Of a stretch of DNA of 64,000 nt, positions 11,791 to 24,570 are shown piece after piece (positions within the stretch are counted from its first letter, which is position 1; every line of letters begins with the position of its first letter). The position numbers and the translations under genes were made by a program. This DNA is from Episyrphus balteatus (lineage: Eukaryota > Arthropoda > Insecta > Diptera > Syrphidae). The stretch spans positions 1,178,001 to 1,242,000 of the forward strand of contig NC_079138.1 in the NCBI RefSeq assembly GCF_945859705.1, given 5' to 3'. The notes beneath the pieces are model-generated. The model saw only the letters and a list, made by a program, of their open reading frames with translations, was not told where the DNA came from and did no database searches.

Positions 11791-12340
11791 ACAAAAACTG
11801 CGAACGATATCTATTATTTTAAGCTTTTGAAAGACTTTATTTTAATTAAAATATTTTACCTGAGTGTATTTTTACTTCTTCTCCTGAGTGTATTTTTCAG
11901 GTTTGGAGCTGCGATTTTTGTTTTTTATTTTTTTTTTAATAATATTTTAACAGAAGTTGTTTTTTATGTGACCAAATTAAAATTAAATCAAAAAATTGAT
12001 TTGTTTTTCTAATTTTTTGCATTGATTTAAACTTAATGAATATCATTTCACGGTCACCGGGATATAGGGCCCCAAAAGATACAGAGCAAAAGACGCGTGT
12101 AAAAAAAATCACTTAAATCTTCAAATCTTTAAAATAAAATTTGATTATTAAACATTTTATGAAAACTTCTTTAGCATCTTGAAAGTCGATGAAAGGAAAA
12201 AGCGACAATTAAGATGGTACCTCTGCACATTGTACCTTTACAAAAAGACGAATATTGATGTTTTTATGAACAATTTAACAAGAAGGAGCTTGATTTGAAT
12301 CAAATGTTTCGCCGCCCACCCTTCTTTAATTTTATGCCTA

Positions 12341-14589
12341 CACTGAAAAAAGTATTATTCTTAAAAACTATGAATCTCGTTCATAAACCAAAATTCATAC
12401 ATTTTTAAGAAAAATTCATTAAATTTAAGCACAAATTCTTAAAAAAAAAGTTTAGTTTTAAGAAAGATTCATAAAATTTAAGAATCAGTTTTCATAAAAA
12501 TTTTCCTATGGAAAATATTTTTATGAACTTTTTTTAAGAACAAATACGAAGGTTTATGAATAAATTCATAAACTTCAAGCTTCAATTGGAAAGAATATTT
12601 TGCTGAATCTTAGAATCTGGACATAATTTTATGAATGAAATTTACTATTATTTTCCATTCAGTTGTATTTTGAGTTAAAATAATTTTTAAAATTGACTTT
12701 TTTCCCTTCTAAAATTGAAAAAATTTATTTTCACAATTACATTTGTAAGAAGTTCATAAATTTTGTGTTTTTAAGTATTTTTTCTTAAAATGAATGTATT
12801 TTTTCTTAAACTGAATGTATTTTTTCATTAATCGATAAACAACGAATATTTTACCGTTATCCTGTATTTGGAATTAAGAACTTATTCTTAAAATTTAAGA
12901 ATCTGTTCATACTTTTTATGATCGAAATTCATATTTTTCAAAAATTTAAGAATTAATTCATTAAATATTATGAAAGTATACATATAATTTATGAAAAAAT
13001 TCTTACGTTGTGAGTTTTTAAGTATATTTTCTTAAAGTCTATGTATTTTTTCATCAATCTACAAAATAATAACTGTTGTTCTGGATCTATGCCTTAGAAA
13101 GATTTCTTTGAGGATTTAATTTAAAATCTGATATTCAAAGTCGACGGTCGTTGCCGAAACAAGCTATAAAAGTTTGTGAATAAAAGACAATATTTATTAT
13201 AGTGTTAACCATTTTAACCACGTAGACAATTTTGAAGATTATAAGTATATTTCAACAGTGTAAAATATTGTTGGTTGCTGTTGCCTCTTTTCCATATACT
13301 CAGATAAGTATAAAAACATATAATGTTAAAAATTGCTTTCTTTTATTTATTAAATGTATTTTATTTCTTTTTGTTAGGTATACATAGGTGCATATTTAAA
13401 AAGTGAAAATCGTAATTTGATTTGTTTCTGAAATATGGTGGCACGTAGGTACGTAATCTTCAACTTTGGACCGGCAAAAGTGGAAAAATCAACACAAAAT
13501 AAAAACCATATTAAAGGCAGGCGATTCTCAACAAATCCTGTACACTTGAAATTGTCATTGCAAACTAAAGCAAAACATTGAATTTAGTAAGTGTTTCATT
13601 TTATTTTATTTCTCTAAATATTTAAATTTTGTTTTAACTTAATACTATCAACATTTCTCATAGGTACCTAAATTCTTTATATTTTTATCTTTCCCCAACT
13701 TATTCAATTTTGTATTGTTTTTTTTTTCAGCTCCAGAGTCTAATGCTGCCGATTACAATAAGGTAAGAATAAGATAATTTAACCTTCTAGCTTTTTCGAT
13801 TTTTTAAACCAAATACTACATATTCATTTTACTAATGCAAACTTTTTTCTATCTTTCCAGATGATGCATCCATTAAAAAAGTAAAATTAAGTTAAAAATT
13901 AAATTTATAGTGAAATGTATAGTGATAGTGATCAATAAAACATTTTTATAACGTTTAAACTTAATAATTTATTTTATTTTTAATGTTTCATTTCTTTGTT
14001 TTAGATTTTGGGTTGTTTTCTTTTGCTGTTTGTTTGATTGGAATACAATTTTTTTCAGGAACAAATTAAATACTTGGAATGGTAATGTATATTATATGCA
14101 TCTATATAAATAAATGCATACATTTTAATGAAAAGTGTATTATATTTTATGAAAACAATCATAAAACTTTAAGAAAAATTCATAGTTTTTATGATTTTTT
14201 TCATAAAATTTAAGCAATATTTCATTCAATTTTTTACGGAGTTTATGAAAAAAATCATAAAATTTAAGAAATAATCTTAAAATGTAAGAAACTTTTCTTA
14301 AACTTTGTTCTTAAATTATAAGAAATAATTCTTAAATTGTAAGAATTTTTCTTAAAATCTAAGAAACTTTTCTTAAACATTTTCAAAAATTTTCGAATTC
14401 GTGTATGAAAAGAATTCATAAAATTTAAGAACTTATTCTTAATTTTTAAGAAATATTCATTCCCTTATGAATTTGTTCTTAAAAAGATTCTTAAATTTAA
14501 TGAATTTTTACATTGGCTCATTTGCCATGAATTTTTACATTAATTTAATGTACAAATTCATTAATTTTATGTACCTTTTTGGTTCAGTG
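12341..14589. mobile_element. 2.25-kb element with CACTGAA ends and palindromic subterminal repeats
   Basis: Ends CACTGAA / TTCAGTG are flanked by TA on both sides (12339-12340 and 14590-14591), consistent with a TA target duplication. The outer about 700 bp and about 500 bp are filled with many variants of ATTCATAAAATTTAAGAA and its complement, a dense subterminal repeat array of the sort transposases bind. The central about 1 kb (13.06-14.07 kb) is different in character and contains intron-like splice signals. No transposase frame was seen, so it is non-autonomous. Confidence 0.7.
13435..13925 (+). other. candidate small spliced transcription unit inside the CACTG element
   Basis: ATG at 13435 opens a 48-codon frame ending in TGA at 13579-13581. 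A donor GTAAGTG follows at 13587. A pyrimidine-rich acceptor (TTTTTTTTCAG) ends at 13730, then a 32-bp exon-like segment, donor GTAAGA at 13763, acceptor TCTTTCCAG ending at 13860, then a short last exon with TAA and AATAAA near 13935. Two short introns with canonical borders in a row are suggestive of a transcribed unit. The frame of the first segment does not run into the later ones, so this may be non-coding, or decayed captured exons. I do not recognise any product. Confidence 0.3.
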
Positions 14590-17500
14590 TACATCATGTT
14601 TCATTAAAGGTTTTTATGTTACTTTTCCTTCAAATTGTTAAATATTTACCTATATTTGTTTTCTTTAATTAAAATTAATAAATAATAATTATCATTAAAT
14701 AATAGTTATTAAAAAATATGTTACTTAATAATAGACTTGTTTTATTTTGATTTTGATTTTGTTTGTTTGTCTTTATTACTTCCATAGTTTGGCTTATCGC
14801 TCCTGCAAAAAGTCATCTATAAAGCTAGGCTTACAGTGCAGCAAGGAATAATGAAAGTGACTCAGGGAAGCAAGGGTATAATAATAGTAAAACAAACCGC
14901 GTGCACACTGGCAATCTACTAACAAAACGAACAAATGAACGAAATTATTGTATAAATATCGGCAAGCATTATTCTCGTGTGAAAACATGCAATTATGGTT
15001 TTATTCCTCTAAGATCCATTCATTCTGTTCTATAGTTCCGATTCTTGAGGAGTTCTTTTAAGTTGTGTGTCGTGCCTTTGCGCCAGCATGGTGCGGTGGT
15101 CTTTTGTTCTTCTTCTAAATTTCAAAAACCCAATCCAAACACATCGTGTCGTAAAGGTATGTACCAGAACCTCGTATAGTTCATCATGATTTCTTTTGTT
15201 GGAAAGTTTATGTTGTGACGTCTATGTGAATTTTTTTTTTGTTTGGTTTTTTCTTAAAATCTACTTAAGGCATCATATATTATTGACATTACATCACCTC
15301 GCCTCTGTACCTCTTGTGATGTCCTGCGGATTGAAGTCCTTTGAAAGGATGAAGAAACAAATCGGCGAAATATCATAAAAACATTTAAAAGGGCCTCGCC
15401 TTTAGATTTTGATTTTAATCTTTTTTGTTTTGGAATTTTTGTTTTGTTTTTTTTTTTTTTTTTTTTCATGTGCCTTGAGTTGTCCATATTTCATATTGAG
15501 ATTGTAGTTTAGAATCGATTAATACTAAGTTTCTCGTCTAAGGTGGCGCACGCAAGTTGAAGGGGAACTCAATCAATTTGGCGTGCGAAACTGGAAGCAG
15601 CTGGCTAAGGATATAGGATAAGGTGGAGAAGCTTGTTGATTGAGGCCTTTAGTTATCATGGACTCATCTTCTTTTGGAATATAATAAATGTAGGCAGAAC
15701 TAAAGTCTAGTCATTATATACATTTGAAAATGCAAATGAAACCAAGAATCACCCCTTTAACTTTCCTTATCTACCTACTATTAATATATTTTTTTGTTCC
15801 TTAGGCCCAGTGGCGTAGCGTGCATGTTTGGCCCCCGGGCGGAAATTATGGTGTCACTGTCACCCCCAGAAAGAAAAACAGTACCTAAGATAAATGAAAT
15901 TCCACTTTTATATAATGTTAAGATTTTTTACTTGCTATTTACCATAAGCAAATTTTGAAATCGCAAAAATCGAATACAACCGAAAATTCAATATAAAAGG
16001 ACAAAGAACCAATGAAATTTTGTTTTTATGTGTCGATATTAATATTTATTTTTAAATGGCATACCTTCCTACCAATTTTTAATTTTTAAAATTTGTATAC
16101 AAAAACCTTTAAAAAACCGTAGGTACCAATAATTTTGAAAATTTTTCGTCACTAAATTGCATGCTTTTCATTAGCATTGCCTTTTTAAATTATTAAAACT
16201 TTACTTTTTACTTAATTTTTATTTTCTACACTTAATTTCTCATTGCATATATTTGTGATAAATAAATAAATTTGTATGGGCCTACATTTACTGAACCTTT
16301 TAATCTCTATATGTAATTTTTTTTAGAAAGCAGCAGACGATTGAAAAGTCATGCTTTATAATCTTTATTTTCAATTGACAATGAAGATTTATTTAATCTA
16401 ATCTAAAAATAAGCAAAGCGAATTGAAATCCTTTCGAAATAATCGAAAATAAATTAATTAATCATATAATATATTTCCTCAGATTTTATACATTGCATTT
16501 TCCTGTGTTGGGACTCCTCTAATTTACTTTACATTTTTTCGTCTTCTCGTTATTATCATAATAGTTTCTCCGAAAATATCTTTATTATCCTTCACCATTT
16601 AAACACCTAAATTTTAGATCATTTCAACACTACATACCTACCTATAACTCATTCGTCCTTAAATAATTTTTGACCACAGTGCAGTGTTCCAAATTAATTA
16701 AAATATTTTTAAAGCACTGCAGAGGCAGATAACATCAATTTTTAGAGTACCTTAAGGAGAATGCAGAATGAGTTGAATTCAGTTTTCAGCAGATATGATA
16801 GGTTTACTTGACTGTTGACTGGTGAAAATGTTTTTAAATGTCAAGCGTTGGTTGGTATCTTTTCGCGATTTCAAATTTTATAAGTATTTATTGAGGAAGG
16901 TACAACTCCTTTTCGACCTAATTATTTCTGGTGCACGCAATTTCAAGACTAATTATTTGTTATAGGACAATTTTGTCCCCAAAATAAGTTTAATAAAGAA
17001 GGACCTCCCATGGAGTTGTCGTTCCACAATTCATATCAACATTTTTCTTCTTGGGAAAACAATGGGTATAGACTCTTAAAATTTTCAAAACAAAGCAACA
17101 ACAATAATAACAAAATGATGAAGAAAAAATTCTAATCATTGAAATTCAATCAGATTTTTTTAATACAAATCCACAGGAATGCTGACAATTCATATTGTCG
17201 TCTTCGACCTCCCGATGTAATATGTTTTTTTTTTTCTTGTTCTTAATTTAAAGTTTTTTTTTCGCCTTTACCTTTTTATTTTGCTTGCAGCTATTTCCAT
17301 AGAACAACCCCCTATCGACCAGGACTAGGTACACGAATGAATAAGTGCATTGTCGCTGTGGAGAAAAAAAATAGAACAAAACGTCCTGCGATAAGATATC
17401 TCTCTCACACAAATAACATAAGAAAAAGGGTTTGATTGTGGGAATATTTTAATATGTATTGAATAAAAGGCTCGCTTACAGAACAAAAATAAATAACATT

Positions 17501-18959
17501 TGTTTTTTTTTTTTTTTTCAAAATAATACAAGAAGCGAAGTTAATCATACTTGATTCCTGTCCAGTGTTCCTGCTCAATTAAATTAGAAGTAGGTACCTA
17601 TATCGTATATTGCTTCGAAAAAGATGGAGTCCTGTCGTCATTAGAAACATTTATTTCTTTTGAATAGTCTGTATAAATTATTTTTTTTAACTTCTACAAT
17701 TTTTTTAGACTGCAAAATCAGTCATCAAACCAAAAACCATATCTATTCTTGACTTTGTCTATCAATACCTCAACAACGGATAAATTTTAAAAACAAATTA
17801 TACGATTCATTTAAAAACCACATTTAGTTCTCTACAAAGAAATTCTTACATTTGAGATCAATTTAGAAAAGCTATCAAAATAGGCCTTTTTACGGTTTAT
17901 TTATAACTATGGGTGATAAGATTCAAATGAGGCCTAATTATTGAGGCTTAATACACCTGAAATTATTCTGCAAGGTATCAGACTCATTCATCAAACAGTT
18001 TTTTTTTCTGTTGTGAGGGTTTGAACGTTTGAGATGAAATAAAACACTACATTTTTGCAGCTGTACCTAAATGACTTACTTTTAATCACTTTTTTATGAG
18101 CAAAATCAAATTCTTTTAAGTTTATTTGAACATTTTATTTTAAGGTTAATACCGTTTAAATTTTAGATAAATCAAGGAAAAATTAAAAGTTTTCAAATCA
18201 AAATCGATATGATTTGGGAGCAAATCAGATTGAAAAAAAAATGGTTCTTTGGGAAGCAGGTACCGTTGATTATCATTTTCGAAAAGAAAAATTCATTAAA
18301 TGATAGACCTTGTTTAATAACTTTCGTATCATTTGTGGTTTTGTGGAAGGACGCTTCACAAGGTTCGGCTTTGCTATAACGGTTGCCTCCCTTATCGGGT
18401 GTTGTTGCTGACATTAAATCAACGTTGACGATATTACATTTAACGTTGCGTTTTTCCCTCAGTGTATACAACTTCTTCTCCCCGACACCTTGACCTTTTA
18501 GCATTTCATAAGCATTCAAAAAATGACATAATAAGAGAAATATTTCCCCAATTTATTTTTAATAGGATAACTGTTGCTTCCGTCGGCGTCGACATGCATA
18601 TATAAGACATTGTCAAGGAGAAGTTAGACTTTCTGCTGATTTAGCACTTATGTATATCTATAGGTAGAAAAACGTTCTTCTAAATACTAAAAGTAGGCTT
18701 GACTTTTACGAAAGAGGTCTTGCGGAATTTTCTTCAGTATTTTAATCAAATTTGTGAAAATGCAAACGTTTTAGTTCCAGAAATTGATAGCGTGGTGTTG
18801 GACTTTCAAAATGTGCTTCAACACGAATGTGATGGATGCTGAACCAATTACACTGGTCAACAAAATCGAACTTTTTTTGTCACAAGAACCGAGATATACT
18901 TTTCTGGGGTGCTGAACTCGAAACCGAAGTCAGAAAAATTTGATTGGCCTCTATTTTTA

Positions 18960-19445
18960 AAATATTACCGTCTGGTGAGGGTAAGGCCGTCTGGTGGGGG
19001 TATGGCCGTGGTTAAAACGTCTGGAACTTATTAAATTATTATCAAGAGGTAGTGATAATTTTTAAACCGTTACCGCCAGATCCTTACACATCAAGACAAA
19101 AATATTATTCTGATCTTTGTATGTTAAGTCGCTATTGCGGGACTCTTAAAAGACGTCTGATAGGGCTAAGGCCGTGGTTAAAACGTCAGGGATTTTTTTT
19201 ATTATTGAATTGAAGTATTGAAGGGGAAACAAATTTGCTAAACTTTTTTCTGAAAATGCATTTCAGGATTTTAATGACGTCTGGTAGGTTGAATGCCTCG
19301 TCTGGGACCCAAATTTTTATAATCGTGGTATTTTTCCCAATTTGTTGGTATACCATTCCATACTTCTGCTTATATCTCCGACATCAAAAACCTATAAACG
19401 TCTGACAAGTGGAATGCTGCGAATAAAACGTCTGGGACCGCACTT
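18960..19445 (+). repeat. diverged tandem repeat, period about 123 bp
   Basis: ACGTCTGG-containing units recur: AAGACGTCTGATAGGG at about 19151, TGACGTCTGGTAGGTTGAAT at about 19274 and AAACGTCTGACAAGTGGAAT at about 19397, spaced close to 123 bp. Earlier variants (GGCCGTCTGGTGGGGGTA and GTGGTTAAAACGTCTGG) lie at 18967-19035. Each unit also ends with an ACGTCTGGGA-like box. It looks like an old satellite; no gene. Confidence 0.6.
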
Positions 19446-20297
19446 TTTTAAGTCAAGGTATCACCCTCTATCGGCTCTATATGAATTAAAGTGGTTATAT
19501 ACTCGACACAAAAATCCGAAAAAATGCACATTTCAACTCCCCATAAACCATAGAGTGCCGTAAAATTAACCTGCCAGACTTTTAAATTCTCTTTCATGGA
19601 CGCTAGTTCCTACACACACCCATTTTTTTTTATACCTCCACTTCCAATATCTGCTGTGGGCTCTCGGACTATTACTATTTTTTGCTATGGCGTTTTGCCC
19701 CTTTTTATTTTTTGAACTTCGAAAAATCATTTCTAAGTTCTGACTTTCAAGTTTATCTATTAAATAAGATATCAACGATTTTTATATTACAGTTTAAGCT
19801 GTGTGTACTTTTTACAGTCGCTTTTTCGTTTAATCGTGTTTGCAATCACTAAGATACTAAAGAAGTTTTCACTTCAAAAAAAAAAAACAGAATTGGCAGG
19901 TTTTTTTGTTCAAATATACGTATGCAGAAATTTTGAAAAGCAAAATTTTAAAAAGGAGAATTTTCATTAAAAAAGCAGAATTTTGAAAACCAGAATTTCG
20001 AAGTCAGAATTTTGACCCGCCCTATTAATAAAACCAACCTACAATGAAAAATATTTTTAATAATCAAACTTTATTCTAGGTTTATAGATTAGAGGGAATT
20101 TAATTACACACTTTTTGTAGTCTGCATCTTTGTGGGCCCATAGGTACCTATATCTTCGGGGCTCTGTTACACGGATATCTACTGGTGATACAGCATACAG
20201 CGGTAGGTAGAACCTATAACCCAACACCCCCCCCCCCCCCCCCTTTTATGAGAACATAATAGAAGGTCAGATATGCCAATGTTACAAAGACCAATAG

Positions 20298-21519
20298 CAG
20301 GGGCGAGCGCAGGGGGGTGTTTTGGTGGTTTATACCCCCCCCCCCTTTGAAATGTTTTGTTTAAAAAAAAAAACCTTGATTTGCTGCTGAAATTCCTAAA
20401 CTTGAAGACTCATAAAAATACAAATGTGTGTATCAAATGTATGTATGTATGTATGTATGTATGTATCAAAATTTAGTCTTGCCCCGGGTCGCCAGCAACT
20501 CAACGTACGCCACTGAATCTAAGTGATATTTAAGGTACAAACAAAATGCGATCTTAGCTATTGCATAGATGTATAAGAGGGAGTTATATTTCACAAATTT
20601 TCTGTGCGACAAGTTCTCGAGATATTGAGATTTATACTTAGAACAAACCCCTCTTCAATGCTGCATCCAAACTAAGCTGACGTCACAACTTTTTTCAGAT
20701 TTTTGTTTCCCATTGACTGAACTACTTTACGAAGAATGATTTGGAAGCATATTTGCTGCAGTTATGGAAATTGCTAATAAGATGGAATTGCAATTGGAAC
20801 CGAGACAATTATGAAGGGGTCCGGAAGAGTATTTTCGTCGGTCGGTCCATGTTCCGTTTTTATACGATTTATACAGTTAAAAAATTGACAAAACAAGGTT
20901 TATTCGTTCTAATGGTGAGTCCCCCACTACCTTAAGGCCCCGCTTGCACTAGTTCCCAACTAAGTTGGCGATAGTCACTTTGCTTTTCAAGCAACGATAT
21001 GTTCCCCAAAAAACATATTCATATTGTGAGTTTAACGTGAACAAGATTCAACCCGGAATCTTTGTGAGTTGCGGTCGACAAGTTGTTAGCGTCCCGAAAA
21101 CTCCTCGTATTTAGCTGAAGCATAACGAAAATTTTCTATATATAAAAATAGCACAAAGAAGTCTTGAACGATATTTATTTTATTTTGTATTTTCTTTAAA
21201 ACTTATTTTCTGATGTTTTTTCTTGAATTTTTTTTTTTATTATTATATGTGAATGTTGACCTTGGAAACTTAAAAATTTTTCATTTCGCTTCAGCAGCTC
21301 ACTAAAATTTTCGTGAAAAAAAAAACAGTTTAGCGGAAAATGCTAGTTTCCTTCCGATGAAACTTGCAATAGCTTTTTAATTCCGGCCGAACAAAAATAT
21401 ATCGAGTAAAAAATTGTCCACGTGAAATCACAACAGGGCTGATTAATAATACCTACAAATAATAGTTAGTTAATTTTTTGATACTAACCCCCCCAATGTT
21501 TTTTCTGCGTTTGCCCCTG
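20298..21519. mobile_element. non-autonomous hAT-like element, 1.2 kb
   Basis: Left end CAGGGGCGAGCGCAG, right end CTGCGTTTGCCCCTG (inverted, 2 mismatches). The 8 bp outside each end are ACCAATAG (20290-20297) and ACCAAGGG (21520-21527), a 6/8 match as expected for an old 8-bp hAT target duplication. The interior (20654-21060) is repeated in inverted form at 2425-2872. No transposase is seen. A further solo end of this type is at about 52990-53015. Confidence 0.6.
20437..20466 (+). repeat. (ATGT)n microsatellite
   Basis: About seven and a half perfect ATGT units, inside the hAT-like element. Confidence 0.95.
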
Positions 21520-22894
21520 ACCAAGGGAAACTTCAAATTAATTGCATAATTCCTATGCTTAAACAAACTGCTCTCTTGAAAAGGGCCTTAAAAAAGATAT
21601 TGGCAGAATTTTTGTTTGGCACAGGTCTAACAGGTAAAATGTCTATTTGCAATCAGCGTAGGTAACTGAGAATTGAGTGCAGTTACCAGTTACAGTTTAC
21701 CTAAAAATATCATAGGTTATTCCAAAATAAAATCTTTCGTCCGTCTGCCGATGAGATGTTAAATACTATTAGAAAGAATATCATCACAAGTATTGACTTT
21801 CTGGCCTATGTTCCAATGTGTTTTCATCTCAAAAAAAGCGAAATACCTACACATAAGCTAGCAAATAAGGATGTTTTGTTCTTTTTGTTTTTATTTTTTC
21901 TGCTTAAGCGTGCGTAGCGTACACTACGTAGCAGATAAGTGAATTCTTCGTTTTCTGCAAAACGGAATTTCATTTAAAGCATCTGTTAAAAAGCACCGAA
22001 ATAGGCGGAGCTAATTGGCATTGAGAACGAGTGCAAGTAAGGAAATACTTCCATGTTCCACTTCCATTGCCTTCGTCTAAATTCGCAACCTTTTAATAAA
22101 AGTTGTTTGTGGTTTTTCAATTCCCAATTTGACATAAATAAGAAGGAGGAAGTACTTAACAAAGCCACACCTTTTTTTGCTCCTCCTATGCCATTTGTCT
22201 CGTTTTCAGAATTCGAGTTGTCTCTTTCAACGATATTACAGTATGATGTTTAAGGTAAACATTTTGGGGGAGAACTATTATTATCATAATAAGGAACGGA
22301 GGTTATTGGTAAGTGGGTACCTAAATAATTTTGTACCTTGATAGGTATTAATTGATGAAAACGTTTTTATTCTTCGAAAGTTGGTGAAAAAAAAGAACAG
22401 ACGAAACTCCAGAAAAATTGATATACATACCTACATACTAACCTCCCTTAGAAGAAAGACAAATCTTGTAACATAAAATAGAAACATCTCCCCCATTGGT
22501 GACTAAAACTGGTGACGGATTTTGCTTTGGTATATTGATAACATAATATAACCTACGACAGATTTATTTTGTATGTAGGTCAATGAGAAAACAGTAAGAA
22601 AAGAATCAAGAAAACGTAGGAAGGTAACAAACACTACCCCAATCCTCGATAATTCAAGGTCTTTGAACTTTTTTTCGGCCTTGAAAGAAGTTCTTGATTG
22701 GAATAAGAGGCATTAGTTCCACATAAACGCTCCTTAGAGAGCTAGGTAGGTTATGTTATGAATGCAGATATGTTACTTGTAACTATATTACTATACTGTA
22801 CCTATACATATTTTTTAAACTCCATTTTAAGGCTTTAACGATATTTTTATTGAAAAGTTATTATATAAGTATACCTACACAGAGAAAAAAAATA

Positions 22895-23030
22895 ACAATT
22901 TTAATAGCTAAAACCGAGATAACTATTTTAAATAGTCATTATTGACTATTAAATAGTCATTATTAACTATTTAAATAGTCACATATAACTATTTTAATAG
23001 TTAAAATTGACTATTTAATAGTTAATTTGG
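22895..23030. repeat. array of ACTATTTAAATAGT-like palindromes
   Basis: AACTATTTTAAATAGTCATT, TTGACTATTAAATAGTCA, TTAACTATTTAAATAGTCA and later ATAACTATTTTAATAGTTA follow each other, each self-complementary. The left edge shows CACAGAGAAAAAAAATAACA, like the CACTGA-type transposon ends elsewhere in the window. No gene. Confidence 0.7.
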
Positions 23031-23530
23031 TTCTATTTCTATTTTTCTATTTCTGAATTATTCTGTAGGTATTTTACATTCAAGTCCGGTCAAAATAGAC
23101 ATTCAACATAGAAATAATTCGCATAGAGCTGAAAATTGGTACAGAGCATTTAAATGTCGATTTAAGTAAAATGTCAAAAGTCCCATGTGTGCATGAAAAG
23201 TTATTCAAGTTTTAATGTCGCAAATGCAATTTGCAATTTTGGAATTTTAAACAAATCAAACATTTTTTTTTTTTTCTTTTTGAAAGACTACTTTAACAAA
23301 AAAAAAAAACAAAAAAGGTAGTTACATAAAGGAGCACATTATTTACCAGTTTTTCAAAGACAACTTTTCGATAGGACTCATCGTTTAAGAGTTAGGTATA
23401 GGTAAAAAACCGATATTTTCGACATTTGACACATTTTAAAACAACGATATCTTCTAAACGATATGTCGTAGATAAAAAATGTTATAACATTTTTTTTTTT
23501 GATATTTTTTCCTGTCCTGATTCTTGTTCA

Positions 23531-23889
23531 TAGCGATCAGGAAAACTTACGTCATTGATACACACAAAATGTACCTTCTCTCTTCTTTTCCTGATTAAAA
23601 TACACACAAAAAAAATTTTCGTGTGCAGTGGAACAGGAAAAAATTGAAACACTTCAGGAGAACGATTTGTTTCATTTTGTTTCAAATGTCAATCAGCTGG
23701 CACGAAAAATGAATTTGCGTCAGGAAAACAAATAAATACAATTTAAACAAAAAATAAATTGTTCTATTGTAAATTTTCTTTTTGAAAAAAATTCTTTGAG
23801 TCATTTATAATCGATTGGTATAGCATTTGTGTTTCAAATCGAATTAAAACATCACAAAATATCTATTTGAATATTTTTCCTGATCGCTA
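23531..23889. mobile_element. 359-bp MITE with TAGCGATCAGGAAAA ends
   Basis: Perfect 15-bp terminal inverted repeats TAGCGATCAGGAAAA (23531-23545) and TTTTCCTGATCGCTA (23875-23889). No obvious target duplication. A related end, ATAGCGATCAGGAAAATG, occurs at about 48656, followed about 70 bp later by a degenerate complement. No coding capacity. Confidence 0.7.
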
Positions 23890-23899
23890 CAACCGGCCC

Positions 23900-24130
23900 C
23901 TTACTAAGACGCCTTATATTGGTCGATGTTTACCAACACTTATAAAACTCACAGCATGAATACATATAGTTTCAATTTTAATATTCTAAGGGAATTCGTT
24001 TAAATTCAGACACTTAGAAAATGTATACATACCCGTGGTAATGCTGATATAATAACGAAGAAAAAATAATAAACGCTCTGGAGTTGAGGTCACTTGAACT
24101 TTAAAATTGTATTATATTCAATCGCTCCAC
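23900..24130 (+). repeat. dispersed repeat shared with 55120-55440
   Basis: CGCCTTATATTGGTCGATGT, CAGACACTTAGAAAATGTAT and CCCGTGGTAATGCTGATATA match the 55.2-55.32 kb region in reverse complement, while GAGTTGAGGTCACTTGAACT at about 24085 matches about 55391 in direct orientation. The two copies are therefore rearranged relative to each other. Confidence 0.7.
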
Positions 24131-24304
24131 TTAAGAAAAAAATAATTTTTATTATTGTTTCTTCGTTATTATTTTTAATATCATCAATTTTTAAATTATG
24201 TTTGAAATTTTCTTGCGTTGATTTTGCAATTTAGTCTAAAGATAAAGCGTTTTATGTTTTGTATTATAAATGTCTTTTGAAGTGAGAAAGCAAGTTGAAA
24301 GTTT

Positions 24305-24570
24305 GTCTAATTACCAACCGTTTAGCCAACAGGGGCAGATTTAAAAAAAATGACTTAATTTAGAAAAATAATTATTAAGAACCAACGGTTAGATACACCT
24401 ACAATAACGTGGTATACCTTTTTGTAAAGCTAAATAGTCTATGGGCGGCGCGGCGGGCGCCATACACACGTCAAAAAAAAGAGATTTCTTTGAAAAAAGT
24501 AGTTTTGGTTTTTTGTTAATTTCTCGAAAATGACAAGATATTTTTAGATCCGGTTTTCTGTTTTTTTTTA
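24305..24570 (+). repeat. dispersed repeat related to 1340-1705
   Basis: Shares a GTTTAGCC...GGGGCAG start and an AAGTAGTTTTGGTTTTTTGT block with the earlier locus, the latter in inverse orientation. Another CCCCCGTTTAGGCGGGAG fragment at about 25075 suggests related sequence to the right. Confidence 0.45.

Noticed and set aside
15254..15487. Minus-strand frame with Lys-rich start
   Set aside because: Starts in a poly(T) run; partner frame on the other strand; no motif.
15805..15850. CCAGTGGCGTAGCGTGCATG and similar 'GTGGCGTA' or 'GGGGCGAAC' boxes at 20.5 and 53.0 kb
   Set aside because: Typical of transposon ends in many insect genomes, but here only single ends are visible (15.8 kb), so no element could be delimited.
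18193..18519. 108-codon minus-strand frame
   Set aside because: Longest frame outside the exons, but ends in poly(A)/poly(T)-derived Phe/Lys runs, has no splice partner and no recognisable motif.
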